Shown here: piece after piece, positions 1-51,537 of the stretch
Layout of the letters: each line of letters begins with the position of its first letter
Numbering within the stretch: the stretch's first letter is position 1
Assembly (NCBI GenBank): GCA_964020155.1
Contig: OZ026569.1
Coordinates: 3,546,471-3,610,470, forward strand
From: Chondrilla cf. caribensis
Taxonomy: Eukaryota > Porifera > Demospongiae > Chondrillida > Chondrillidae
Length of the DNA stretch: 64,000 bases
Reading direction: 5' to 3'
Notes under the pieces: generated by a model
Database searches by the model: none
What the model was told of the DNA's origin: nothing
The model's input: the letters and a program-made list of their open reading frames with translations, nothing else
Program-made: the position numbers and the translations under genes

Positions 1-24
1 TTTTTTGGTCTTGTTTTTCAATAG

Positions 25-58
25 AACAACAAGAGTAGCTCCACATCTTGATGGGTGA

Positions 59-89
<31 letters not shown>

Positions 90-3000
90 CATGTGTGCGT
101 GCATGCGTGTGTGTGCAATGTGTATGTGTGTGTGTGTGTGTGTGTGCGTCTGCATGTGTACCTATGTACATGTCTGTGTCTATATTTGTGTATAATGTGT
201 GCATGCACTTGCATAGTCCCCTCACATAAACACATCACTATTTTTCTTGCTGGTCTTTTTTGTCAGGGTCCATGTGGTATTCGGGCAGATCATATCGGGA
301 GAGCAGTTTGTATTGGAGATTGAAAACCAGAAGGTGGACTCCAATCACCGCCCTTATGCCGATGTCACGATTGTGAATAGCGGAGAATTAATTCCCATGA
401 AGAAATTGAAGAAGAAAGTGGCAAAGTCCGAATCTGAATCTGATTCTGAATCCAAATCTAGCATTTCAGAAGCCAGTTCTTCCAGTGTGGATGAGAAGCA
501 GAGAGGCAAAAAGAGGAAAAAGATTCAGAAGAAGACTAAACGAAAGCATGGCAAGAAGAAGAAATCTAAGCCAGAGTAGGTGCTGAAGTTTGCTGTGGTA
601 AGATAGCTCCAGTGTCAGTTTCCCTTTTGCAACTTGTAGATCGGATGTTGAATCTGTTAACGAACCGGAACTGGACCCCGGAGTTGAGCTCCCTCCGGAG
701 ATAGCTGCCGCTTCACGGCAGTCCTGGCTCTACCGCTACAGCAAGAGCCCTCCCGGAAGATCCAAGGACAAGAGCAGAAACACCCACAGCAAGGAGAGAA
801 GACAGGAACGAGATCCAAAGCAATCAGTTAGGGTCAGTATTACCGTATATGCATACTGTTTGGTCTCTGGAGAGAAGGGAAAGGGAAACTCCCTTGTTTC
901 TATTCTGTGGGTGCTTTAACACATACCAATTCAACTCACTCCACGATCCTTCTTACAATATCTCACATCCGCTGACCATTTCTTGAGCTACACTCTTGAT
1001 GAACTAGATTATTCGTGTGTTTTGTTTGTGTTATTCAAACCTTTTGTACTTTTGGTGCCTGTGTTAATCCTGTGAGCTGTTTCCTAGTGTGTGTGTGCTG
1101 GTGGTGTCCTGTTAGGTGCCACTTGTGCTGGTGGTGTTTATGGTGACTCTGAGTTAGGTGCCACTTGTGCTGGTGGTGTCCTGTTAGTGCTACTTGTGCT
1201 GGTGGTGTCCCTGTTAGTTATGTGCTACTTGTGCTGGTGGTGTTTATGGTGACTCTGTGACTCGTGCTACTGTTGGGGTCCATGATGATCCTGTGAGTTG
1301 TGCTGCTTGTGCTAGTGATGATCCTGTGAGTCATGTGCTGCTTGTGCTAGTGGTGCTAGTGGTGATCCTATGAGTCATGTGCTAGTGGTGCTAGTGGTGA
1401 CCCTGTAAGTTGTGTGTTATACTGCTGATGCCTGTGGTGAACTGTAAATCCCACATCACTCATCATGGATGTTACCTGGACCACTCTACCTTGTTTTCAG
1501 GTGTCCGCTTCTGGCCGTGAGATCAAAGGTCGCGGAACAGTTGTAAGTTCTGTGTGCCACAACTCATCCAGGACGCTAGATGCACTTGCCGATCACATGG
1601 AGGCAACTTGACCTCTCGATCCAATCCAACCACAAAATCTCTTCATGTGAACTTGTTAATCTGACACATTCACAATCCAGTTGCACCCTATTGTGTACAT
1701 ATACATACCATCAACCTTGTTAGTCTGACACATTTACTGCATGGCTGCATGGCCCACTATTGTACACATGCATGCAATGAACCTTGTTAGTCCGACGCAT
1801 TCACTCTTTGGACACCCCTCTATTGTACACATGCATGCAATGAACCTTGTTAGTCTGACACGTTCACTCTTTGGACGCCCCTCTATTGTACACTTGCATG
1901 CAATGAACCTTGTTAATCCGACGCATTCACTCTTTGGACGCCCCTCTATTGTACACATGCATGCAATGAACCTTGTTAATCCGACACACTTGCAAGTACA
2001 TAATTTGAACACATCTTCAGACATACATGTTCATCCTTGTACATAGGGTTGAGGCTAGAAGCAATCTTTGTCAATTTGCTAGTTTAGAGGGGTACATTTT
2101 GAGGAATGAGGCTATTTTTAGTAAAAGAGGTTCAAATGTCAGCCATAGAATGGTGGTGAGGATGGGTCAATTTACTCCTGTTCTTAGATCAACTACTCCT
2201 TGAGAATGCTACTTTACATGGAGAAATACACACAAGTCTGTCCACTGAGGAGTAAAACAAATGTAGAGACCAGTTATAAAAATAACTACAGTACATGCAT
2301 ATTGGTGTGGTTGTGTTTGTGGTTGAAGATCAGGTGGGGGTATGAGGCTGACAGTTCGTGTGTGCTACACGCAAGCTTGCTTTTCTGTTTTCTGTGCAAT
2401 TCTATCATCCAATGATCCACAATTGATGTCTTCTTGCTATCATCTACTGATCCACAATTGATGTCTTTTTGCTATCATCCACTGATCCACAATTGATGTC
2501 TTTTTTGCTATCATCCACTGATCCGCAATTGATGTCTTTTTTGCTATCACCCACTGATCCACTATATTGATGTCTTTTTTGCTATCACCCACTGATCCAC
2601 TATATTGATGTCTATTTTGCTATCATCCACTGATCCGCAATGTCTTTTTCTTCTCTTTCCAGCGTTATCGTACTCCTCCTTCTGAATTCAACAGTAATAG
2701 GGAGAGATCTTGGAGGAGGGATCGTTCTCGTCACTATCCCGTGAGATCTCAGTGGAGTACACGAAACAGAAGCCGCTCTAGAAGTCCCTCTAGAAGGGAC
2801 CGAGGACAAGAATGGGCAAGATCGAGGAGAAGAAGTCCTCCGAGAGGATCGCCTATCAGAGATGGAGGAGAAAGACACGATACAGGAAGAGACAGAAGTC
2901 GCGATGGATCTAGAAGTCCATCAAGAGAAAACCAGAGAAGAAGAAATAAATCAAGGACAAGAAGTCGTAGTGGATCCGGAAGTCCACCTGTGAGAGAGAG

Positions 3001-3787
3001 GAGAGAGATACAGTGGAGGCCGAGAATGAGACATCGTAGTGGATCTAGAAGCCCTCCTGTAGAAGAAAGGAGAGAAAAACACAGGAGGTCCAGAAATCGT
3101 AGTGGATCCAGAAGTCCCCCAGCAAGAGAAAGGAGAGAGATACAGTGGAGGCCGAGAATGAGAAGTTACAGTGGGTCTAGAAGCCCTCCTGTGGAAGGGA
3201 GGAGAGAGAAGTACAGGAGGTCCAGAAGTCGTAGTGGATCTAATAGCCCTTTCCCCACTGGAAGGAAGGAGATACATTGGCGACCAAGAATGAGACATCG
3301 CAGTGGGTCTGGGAGCCCTGCGAGGGAGGAGAGAAGAAACAGACATAGGAGGTCGAGGACTAGGAGTCGTAGCAGATCGAGAGATGCTTCCATCAGAGAT
3401 AGACGAGAGAGACACAGGAGACCATCGAGTCATGATGAATCTCGAGACCCTTTGGTGAGAGACAGTGGAGGAAAGCGCAGTAGATGGAGTACCAGAAGTA
3501 GCAGTGAATCAAGCGGCTCCACCGATGAAGGAGGAGAGAATCGTCAAAAACCAGGTACAAGCTCTCAGGGTGACACTAAGAGACGCTGGAGATCACGAAC
3601 AAGAAGTCGCAGTAAATCTGTGAGCTCTCCTATGGAAACTGAACAAAACAAGAGGAGATCAGAAAGCCGTAGTAGGTCCACAAGTAAGGACAAGGGTGGT
3701 CCTGAAACCAGCAACCACACCCCCATAAGATATCCCCAGAGACACGAGAAACCCCGGGCGTCAAGTAGTAGCTCCTCGGGGCGTTAA
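25..3787 (+). CDS. PPIG: Cyclophilin-type peptidyl-prolyl isomerase with RS tail, PPIG-like (5' end missing)
   Basis: Exons I reconstruct: 25-54, 267-575, 640-832, 1501-1542, 2663-3787; all junctions have GT/AG and matching phase. The first two give the end of a cyclophilin domain (HLDGVHVVFGQIISGE, then RPYADVTIVNSGELIP), very close to human PPIG. A Lys/Ser/Glu-rich linker follows. Exon 4 (1501-1542) plus the start of exon 5 encode SGREIKGRG..RYRTPP, a short motif shared by PPIG and NKTR downstream of the cyclophilin domain. The rest, about 350 residues, is Arg/Ser-rich, with imperfect repeats of about 22 residues containing RSGSRSPP and ERREIQWRPRMR at about 2950-3400. PPIG proteins are nuclear-speckle cyclophilins that bind phosphorylated RNA polymerase II tails and splicing factors; that role is by family. 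The proline-isomerase active-site part lies before the window. The stop is TAA at 3785-3787. NKTR is the alternative, but the GELIP ending favours PPIG. Confidence 0.9.
61..150. repeat. TG microsatellite at the 5' splice site of a PPIG intron
   Basis: An imperfect (TG)n tract starts 6 bases after the donor at 55 (gtgaga) and fills the first half of the 212-base intron 55-266. Confidence 0.9.
1081..1440. repeat. Degenerate minisatellite in a PPIG intron
   Basis: Irregular copies of a unit containing acttgtgctggtggtg, 30-50 bases long, lie in the intron 833-1500. The copies are diverged and show no coding potential. Confidence 0.7.
1750..2000. repeat. 63-bp minisatellite, about 4 copies
   Basis: The unit contains gtacacatgcatgcaatg and ccttgttag; unit starts at 1762 and 1825 give the 63-base period. 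The period is a multiple of three, so long open frames appear on both strands; I regard them as artefacts. It lies in the last PPIG intron (1543-2662). Confidence 0.85.
2405..2645. repeat. Minisatellite of about 36 bp before the last PPIG exon
   Basis: About six copies of a unit with ccactgatccacaattgatg and cttttttgctatca run up to the pyrimidine tract of the acceptor at 2662. The T-rich part of each unit resembles a 3' splice-site pyrimidine stretch. Confidence 0.8.
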
Positions 3788-4301
3788 ATGCCCAAGAGGT
3801 GAAACGGATTTCCGGAACCTTTGAAGTGAAATTCTATTAATTGAATTCACCTGGGTGGCATGAACAGCGGTCATCCGCCATTTATCTCTCTATAATAGAT
3901 ATGGCAATGGACTTGTAGTATCGTTTGTGTGTCGTGTGTGTATACGTGAACTTGTTAGCTGTGTTCTCGCCGAGTCGTATAGCTCTCCATCGTTTACTAC
4001 TCCTTCAAGATAACCGGGATTAAGGTGAGGTTTATACGTGTACTGTATTTAGCGAAACATTACATTACGTGTACTGTATTTCGATATAATGGTGAAACGG
4101 TACGCCCAGTAGCTATAAACTGTAGAAATTTTCGTACGCGAGTGTTCATCCAGTAAGTACAATCCCATTGACTACACACGCACCTAGTACAGGTCGCGTA
4201 TTACGCTATACAAGCCTCGCATTCTCATTAGGAGGGGCAGGCTGAAGGCTGTATAACAGTCCTCGAGCTCGTTGTCATCCGTACGAAAAGGACACGCACC
4301 G

Positions 4302-4317
4302 CACACACACACACACA

Positions 4318-4390
<73 letters not shown>

Positions 4391-4408
4391 ACACACACAC
4401 ACACACAC
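4302..4408. repeat. CA microsatellite, intergenic
   Basis: A nearly pure (CA)n tract, broken by TA at two places. Open frames of poly-Thr/His or Cys/Val here are artefacts. Confidence 0.95.
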
Positions 4409-4864
4409 AGTTTACAGAAATAAACCAACAAGTATCGACAATAAGCAAATTTCAATAAGAAACATTATAGATTAAACAGACACTAGCGGGCATACTCAAT
4501 AAGCACAATACCTAGTATGCATATGAGTATGTATCAGGCTTTGGTAAAATGTCCCTTGCCTGCAACATTGTAACTGATGTATCTTTTATCGGAGAACAGT
4601 ACACAATTTTCACGACATCCATAATAAATAGACATTGGGACCATTTTATGGTCTGGCTCCTCAAGACTATGCCGCAAATGTTTCAACCCCAGTGCTGTTC
4701 TTATGTTGACACTTTGTGCATTTCTGTATGGCATTGTGGGTGTGCAGTTTGTCAACAGTGCGTGCCCGTGTTGTAAACTTGTGAACAATACGATGAATTC
4801 TGACCAAAACTACAGTGGAGTACACTCAAGCAAACTTGCTTAACTGAAGGATGTGTATAATTCG

Positions 4865-4975
4865 AATAGGTGTAGCCGTCCAAACAGTGGGATGTGATGG
4901 AACAGTGGGAAATTATGGGATGCAATGGGCTCGATCTCCTGGACTGGCAATTTTTTCTCCAGCACCCCCTAACAC
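4865..4975 (+). repeat. Possible degenerate tRNA-derived SINE
   Basis: The stretch gggctcgatctcctgg...ggcaattttttctcc resembles the B-box and T-rich end of the better-preserved SINE at 26162-26344. The match is by eye and weak; no target duplication was found. Confidence 0.3.
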
Positions 4976-5146
4976 CAACCAGAGTATGACTGCCAACAAA
5001 CTGATCCGAACTAACTGATTTTCGTTGATTTGTGTTGTCTGTGTTTGTTTGTAAATCATGCAATGTACTTATCAGTGGGCGTCCTGAAGAGTAGCTTCAT
5101 AGCTAAGTGATTCCCCACTTGAAATAGATGATGATTATTATTATTA

Positions 5147-5306
5147 CAGTGAAACCTCTCTAATCCGACACTCAATGGGAACTGAGAATAATGTTGGATT
5201 AGGAGTGCCTATTACCACACTTACGTATGGTGACTGTACTTCATATAATGGTCGGATTAGAGAGAATGTTGGATTATAGAGGTGTCGGATTAGCAAGGTT
5301 TCACTG
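5147..5306. mobile_element. MITE family A, 160 bp, TA target duplication
   Basis: The termini are inverted repeats of about 25 bp: the left begins cagtgaaacctctctaatcc and the right, reverse-complemented, begins cagtgaaaccttgctaatcc. TA flanks both sides (5145-5146 and 5307-5308). A second copy lies at 62558-62738. CAGT-type ends with TA duplication are typical of elements mobilised by Tc1/mariner/pogo-type transposases; that assignment is by terminus only. Confidence 0.85.
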
Positions 5307-6116
5307 TATTGTTATAAGTCAAATGGGTGTAGCTGTCCAACGGTCTCTCATTCAGAGCACTGATCTCTGATGGAAGATAGTTTGATGCATGTAAATTGAA
5401 TTTATATTTCAGCGTCCCCGCAGTTTTGACTTATCTGGACTCCACTGTATTTGTCACTACTAATTTGGTCTAATCTTTATTGTATGAATTATAGTATTAA
5501 ATTTAATATGCGTAACAATGTGTGCATATAGTATATTTTGCTGTATCAGCATAGAGTTTTCATTACCACCTCACCAATGATAGTTAATTTGTATGTGATT
5601 TTCCTAATTCACGGTAAAGACATCACTCATCTGAGGTTGCGACCACCAATCTACATGTGCTATTTTTTGAATACCTATGTAATCTTTGATCGCATCAATT
5701 AATTCAATAATTATCATTAAGTGATCAAGTGCATCTATCTTGAAGGTAAAACAAATCCTTGTTAATCTGCCAAGATGCTACTATAATCGACGTGATGGGT
5801 TATAACAAATTCAGATATTGCCAGGAATTGTAACTCCTTGTGAATGAACACATACACACAAATGTGGTGAATAAATAGATTTGATCTGTAGCTTTACAGG
5901 GCTTTTTCAGAGCTGGCAGTTCTGTTGTCAAATGGACTACATACTAATAGAAATATCAGCTGTTACAAATTTGCAAAACTTCCCACCTGCCAAATTTGAT
6001 ACCCGACCAATATTTCTGGCTATACAATGGTGGTTGTATGAAGCATACGTACGTATGTATACATGTATTGAAACTCAAGAGAATTTATTGCTTGATCTGT
6101 TCTTATGTTTCTTCAG

Positions 6117-29341
<23,225 letters not shown>

Positions 29342-30343
29342 TGCAAAGACGACATGACATGAACTGCTACACACAAGACTGCTATCTCTGATAGCACTGT
29401 GCTATCTAATCAATCGTTTACTATTAATGTCATTTTCATACCATTAAAGCCTTTTGCTCTCAAGCGAGCAAACATGCACATTGAACCATTTGTTCCAAGA
29501 AACATGATGTAATGATAATTAATGTTATTATTGTAATCAAAACTAATTTCCACATGCATGAGTTGATGCACATGTCTTCCTCCAAGTCTTTTTGTTTGAA
29601 TTATTTTTAGCACTTTATACAGTTCACACATGTATACCTTGAATTCCACAGTTTTTGTCATGATCGGTAATAAACATATTATGAATAATTAATGTGAAAG
29701 TACTCATTGATTGCATATAAGGATAGGCAAATTGATATCATTGCATGTTGTGCATGTATGAGGTTCTACCCTGCACATGCAATTCGTTATAATAATCATA
29801 CTGTACGTACGTACATTATAGCAAAATTAATGAATGCTATGCTTATAGTATATACATAATTATTCAATTACGTATTTGCAGTAGTATTATTGTATGAAAT
29901 AATTACATATAATATGTATGGCTATACGTAGTAATTATCATATGCATAATCATATTATATTATGTGATTATAGGTATGGGCTTGATGAAGCACATTCACC
30001 TCAATATATGAAATATAGACGAAATTGATTTAAAGAAGGACATAATACAGGCTGAAAATTTTTCAAAAAAATAAAAATACAAGTTGATCAGACGAACACA
30101 ATTTTAAACTGACTGCATGCCAGTGAGAAAGTTTAATGTTTTGGTCACAATGTACAAAATAAACACCATATATCTATGACTCCAAGTATAGTCAAACACA
30201 GTTCGGTATCATTGTACATCAAATTTAATGTCATATGTGATTGAAGTCGTATGGTCCATCATATTAACATCCTGTGATACTGCAGTGGATGGGATATACA
30301 TGCCCAGACCTCATCCGATGCTCATGGTCTGCAAAATTAAAGC
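29342..30343. other. Convergent 3' flanks of phosphatase and GTPase genes
   Basis: AT-rich sequence. AATAAA-like taataaacat near 29668 could serve the phosphatase transcript. On the minus strand ATTAAA near 30133 could serve the GTPase. Short open frames here show no similarity I recognise. Confidence 0.5.
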
Positions 30344-31174
30344 TCATTGTCTCCAACTGTGTAATTGTGGGTGTGATTCTGATGTGGTACGTCTCAATTT
30401 CTGAAACCTTTTCTTGAAGCTCTTCTTCACAGTGGAGAGGTAACTCGTACTAGTGGATCTCTCCATCTTGCACATCTGACTTGCAATGTGGTCTTCTATG
30501 GACTTGCCACGAGGCCATGTGGACCGGCGAGTCTTCTTGGCTCTATTTTCCAAATGCTGCAATACTTTGCTGAAGATGGCTAAAACGCTTTCCGAAGTTC
30601 GTGCCGAGCATTCGAAGTAGTGGGTCGCCCCGGAACGAAGCAACAGTGCCCACAAACTGGCATGGTTGACGTGGAGAGAGTTCATCTTGCTTATGGAACT
30701 CTCTCTCTCGACATCCTCTTCACCTGTCAGGTAACCACTGGAATCACTGTCGACGTTGGCACTTGTAGCAGTGCAGTCCACCGAGAACTTCCGCAGTGTT
30801 CTGAGAAGATCTTTTTTGCAGCCTACGAGGAAATACGGCTTGTTCGGGCAATGAGCAGTGACTTCGGGGATCCATTTCCTCTCCACGTTGCCTATCGAGG
30901 TAGGGGAGGTGAGATCGAAGCAAATTAAAACTGCGTCCGCTTCCGGGTAAACAAACTTTCTTAGTTCGTAGCCATCACCGGCATCTTCTCCGGAGGTGTC
31001 GTAGATCTTTAGCTGAACGAGGCCGTCCGCACCGTTGATCTCCGCGTGATAATCTTCAAAAACGGTCTCAAAGTGATTCGTGGTGAATATATTCGAGCTA
31101 ATCATGGAAGCCAGAGAAGATTTCCCGCAAGCAGGGTCACCCACAAGAACAATAATCTTGGAATCGTTAGCCAT
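30344..31174 (-). CDS. Atypical Rho/Rnd-like small GTPase, intronless, no CAAX
   Basis: The first ATG in frame is at 31174 (MANDSK), giving 276 residues; the frame is open nine codons further upstream but without an ATG. G1 is GDPACGKSS (residues 12-20), switch I is FETVFEDY, G3 is DTSGED, G4 is VGCKKD, G5 is ECSA. PEADAVLICFDL and KWIPEVTAHCPN place it in the Rho family. DTSG and GCK.D resemble Rnd proteins more than RhoA/Rac (DTAGQE, GNKKD). The catalytic glutamine position of DTAGQE is Glu, so GTP hydrolysis may be impaired; that is inference. An acidic/serine-rich insert of about 35 residues follows G4. The C-terminus is basic (KKSFKKRFQKLRR) and ends HSWRQ, with no prenylation cysteine, so membrane contact would be electrostatic. 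A single exon is notable beside 14- and 28-exon neighbours. Confidence 0.88.
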   Translation of the reverse strand: MANDSKIIVLVGDPACGKSSLASMISSNIFTTNHFETVFEDYHAEINGADGLVQLKIYDTSGEDAGDGYELRKFVYPEADAVLICFDLTSPTSIGNVERKWIPEVTAHCPNKPYFLVGCKKDLLRTLRKFSVDCTATSANVDSDSSGYLTGEEDVERESSISKMNSLHVNHASLWALLLRSGATHYFECSARTSESVLAIFSKVLQHLENRAKKTRRSTWPRGKSIEDHIASQMCKMERSTSTSYLSTVKKSFKKRFQKLRRTTSESHPQLHSWRQ

Positions 31175-31497
31175 TTCTCCTTCACTCAATGTGGCATTCA
31201 AGCACAGCTATAAACAAACCTGCGCGAAACGCTTCTTTTATACCTGCCGGTCGTTCTACTTCCCACGATACGTACAGGAAGTTGTGTAGGTCACATGATC
31301 AACACGTGATGAGTGTGTAGGCGGAAGAGACGCGCGGTGAATGGCTTCTTGAAATTGCTCGGGAATATACGCTCTTACCTCCTCGGTACAGGTATGTTAG
31401 CATATTACATTGTTACATTAACACTTCTCATATACACTCATAGCTTTCGTGTTCATTTACTAAGAAATGTTATATAAATTGCTGTTTCGTTACTTGC
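31175..31497. promoter_or_regulatory. Bidirectional promoter between GTPase and FERM scaffold genes
   Basis: The two start codons are 323 bp apart, facing away from each other. On the minus strand TATAAAAG lies at 31235-31242, about 65 bp before the GTPase ATG. An M-box-like TCACATGA (31291-31298) and an E-box CACGTG (31303-31308) are adjacent, and AGGAAG / GCGGAAG ETS-like sites lie nearby. The region is locally CpG-rich. A possible 5' UTR donor (cag|gtatgt) is at about 31391. Confidence 0.6.
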
Positions 31498-48693
<17,196 letters not shown>

Positions 48694-49239
48694 TTAATCT
48701 TGTTCATTTCATTCCATCATTCAATTTTAACTCTATCCCATTAATATTTTTCATTTGCACCCATCATGTACACCTCATTGCAATTAATACATTATCAGAT
48801 AATATTAGTTACATTCTTATTATCAATTAATTAATATTGCACTTGCTGCACTTTTGCTATATATGTATAGTATGTATTATAGTGACATTATTAATATTAC
48901 TTTATTTTAATAATTATGAAATATTAATGATTATTTAATTCAGATTTTTGTAGAGCTACACCTTTAGTTTTATCCCATTTTCATATGAAATTATCGATAC
49001 TTTTGTATTTCAATTACAATTTGTACTTATTTAATTTTGACCATAAAATAATAAAAATGTGTACATAGCTGGCAATATAAAGGACAATTGAAATATAGTG
49101 AAATGTATGATAATATTATGTACAAACATACGTATGTGTATTATATATTAATGAAAATTTAATAAATACAGAGTATTTTATAACCCATTAGAGTTGATCA
49201 TAATATTATATGTGCATAATATTATTATGTAGCCATTTT
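48694..49239. terminator. 3' flank of the FERM scaffold gene
   Basis: AT-rich, with AATAAA at 49050-49055 and 49161-49166 as candidate polyadenylation signals. The next coding-like frame is convergent. Confidence 0.55.
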
Positions 49240-49786
49240 TCAGCTTGAAGAGGTTGCTAGGGAAACAGACTGGCCATAACATTTACTGATGATATTATCC
49301 CTTTGTGTATGATGGTTTGTCTGTGTTACTCGAGAAGGAATGGAGACAATACCAGATGTTTTGGTCTTCTTCGCTGTGCTCAAGTGTCTCAAACAAACTT
49401 GTCTTCCTTGCTGTTTCTGAGGCTTGGCAGAAGATTGCCGTGGTTCAATTATACCATGGTGAGTTGACGTCCTTCCATTGCTGATAAATTCGTCCAAATG
49501 GAAATGCACAATATCGGTATAAGTCTGACTTCTGTTTGCAGACGGAGGACTTGAAACCTTGTCCTTGTGTAGTTGGTATGGATTATCATAGAGGGGAATG
49601 ATAAGATCTTGAGCATCACCATTTGAAGGGGCTATTTCTGTGTCGTTCACAACGAGAGTCATTTTGTCACAGTCCTTATCTGGTTTGGTAGGGACACTAG
49701 TGCTTGCTTGTGATGGGGACTCAGCCAAGGAGGTGTGTCAACAGAGAGGTGTAGGGATTTCTGGAAATGCAACCGGAGTATCTGCA
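49240..49786 (-). pseudogene. Unassigned coding-like 3' exon with an in-frame TGA
   Basis: A frame open from just below 49737 to the stop at 49240 encodes about 162 residues with natural-looking composition (LYDNPYQLH, QTYTDIVHFHLDEF, tyrosine-containing like a cytoplasmic tail). The first ATG in frame is at 49662. The same frame continues upstream to an acceptor (ttttgcag) at 49787 as DTPVAFPEIPTPLC but is broken by TGA at about 49738-49740. A downstream acceptor at ttggctgag|TCC would avoid the stop. I do not recognise the protein. It could be a real last exon with a different acceptor, a broken gene, or a sequence error. Confidence 0.4.
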
Positions 49787-49850
49787 AAACAGAAAATATT
49801 ATTTTGGGTATAGATGTGAGGAACAGGCAAGTACATGTGTATATATGAAC

Positions 49851-49852
49851 AC

Positions 49853-49930
<78 letters not shown>
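49851..49930. repeat. CA microsatellite
   Basis: Pure (CA)n, followed by mixed acatacat and tatata to about 50040. Confidence 0.92.
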
Positions 49931-49933
<3 letters not shown>

Positions 49934-50110
49934 TGCACGCACAAGCATACACACAATACAAATACATGCATACACAGACACATAAGCACACATACATACA
50001 TATATATATATGTATATATAATATATATAATATATATAATACATGTACATACAGAAACCTACAAGCATGCATACACTTGTATGTACGTATGAGCAGATAT
50101 ATATACACAC

Positions 50111-50241
50111 CTATCAGGTTGAACAAGATAGAGCAGTATCTCCAAATTTCTCCCAGAAATGCTCCCCGCATCATAAATCCAAGGGAGACAAGATAAGAGA
50201 TTGAACTTGAGAATGAAGAGGTTGTTAGCAACCTTCATAGG
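50111..50241 (-). CDS. Possible exon encoding a hydrophobic segment
   Basis: Bounded by an acceptor (ctgtattccag) and a donor (gtgtgt) on the minus strand. Two frames are largely open, one beginning PMKVANNLFILKFNLL and one reading SISYLVSLGFMMRGAFLG; both are hydrophobic. I cannot connect either without conflict to the frame at 49240 or to an upstream exon, so this is tentative. Confidence 0.25.
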
Positions 50242-50716
50242 CTGGAATACAGAGAGACAACAATTGTATTGCAACTAATGTAGCAGACAGTACAGTACAC
50301 ATGCAGGACACCATCCCATAATACATGAATACAGGAACATAATCATACAATCACAGTCATTAGTTATTAGCAGACGTTCTTACCAGCATGTGTGTCTGGG
50401 ATATTGAAAGTTACCTGAATATGTATACACACACCTTGTAGGAACACGAAACACCTAGACTCCATAACTAAAGGATTCTCAACTAAAATGGAAAATCATC
50501 AGTCTGAGGTAAAACCCTTGTCTGCACAGTGTGTGACCCAAACTGCTTTGAACTGAAATAGGTGGGAACTGAGTAAACCTCCTCTCCCATGGTAAGAATG
50601 TTTAAACAAGGGTCTGGCCATGATATGTATATGTTTGTTGATCATAATGTTATGTATAGTATGTATGTTGGTATCAGTATATTGTTATTATACATACCAT
50701 TTTTGTACCCATATAG

Positions 50717-51004
50717 GAAAACCTTTCACTTGAGGAAGCTTCTCAACTACTAGATGATAGCACTCCTTGTGTTTTATGCAAAGGGAAGCAATATTTTATT
50801 GCTATTGACAAGGTGCCTGTGTTTGAGGTAGCTACACGGGAGATTACCCTGGCACTCCTAGGAGTTCATTTTGTATTTAATATTGCATATCCTATAGGTT
50901 TAGAACCCGTTTTTACATTATTAGAATTTATTTATTTGAACAAATCCCCTGGTAAACAGGGGAACACTTTTTCAAGGGTTTTTGCTGAACTTAATTCAGC
51001 TTAG
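50717..51004 (+). pseudogene. Orphan C-terminal exon of an unplaced protein
   Basis: Directly after an acceptor-like ccatatag, 95 codons run to TAG at 51002. The peptide has two cysteines (CVLC), a hydrophobic stretch (LALLGVHFVFNIAYPIG) and FTLLEFIYLNK. This FNI.YP...FLE arrangement recalls the C-terminal part of multicopy, often SAM-domain-like uncharacterised animal proteins; that is from memory and not verified. The codon before it is a stop, so it is either an isolated last exon or a fragment. No upstream partner was found between 48.7 and 50.7 kb on this strand. Confidence 0.4.
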
Positions 51005-51279
51005 TTTTATATTATTATGTTTTACCTCATTTTGTCATTATTTATTATTGTATAATATTATGTTTTTTATGAATTTGTCTGTAAATTATGTTCATTATAC
51101 CGATATATTGCATGCAACATAATTATTATAGCATTATATTATATATATATATATCCATTAGTGAATGACAATATACCCATGGCCAATATATGAGAATATA
51201 ATAATATTATTATGAATAATATTAAAAGTGTCAATGAATATAATTAGCTGTCATTCCATGTCCATTTCACAATGGTGTG

Positions 51280-51425
51280 TTATAAACCCACCAATAAAAT
51301 TTTGGCTGGTGGATAGCACCCACCAATAGCTTATGGTGGTTAATACCCACCAAATAATGGTGGGTTATTAGGGACAAGGCAAACCCACCAAAATCGGTGG
51401 GTGCTAACCACCACTAATTAGCACA
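51280..51425. repeat. Cluster of CCACC/GGTGG stem-loops
   Basis: At least five alternating accacc and ggtggg blocks (for example cccaccaaaatcggtggg) in 145 bases allow several competing hairpins. It may be a degenerate inverted-repeat element. Confidence 0.6.
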
Positions 51426-51537
51426 GTGTACGTGTTTCTGATGTTTATCCTGTCTTTAGACTACCAGTCACAGAACAACAGTGACCAGCTATAAATAATA
51501 TTTGTATCCTGGTTCGGCGAAAGATCAAAGAGAAAAG

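Larger units (their letters stand above)
3788..6116. other. Intergenic region between the PPIG-like and PTPN3/4-like genes
   Basis: It holds the 3' flank of the PPIG-like gene (no canonical AATAAA seen close by), a CA tract, a possible degenerate SINE and one MITE. A 5' untranslated exon of the phosphatase gene must lie upstream of the acceptor at 6116, but I could not identify it. No convincing coding exon was found. Confidence 0.6.

Noticed and set aside
31175..31201. Start of the GTPase at 31201
   Set aside because: The codon there is TTG; the first ATG in frame is at 31174 and begins a standard GTPase N-terminus.
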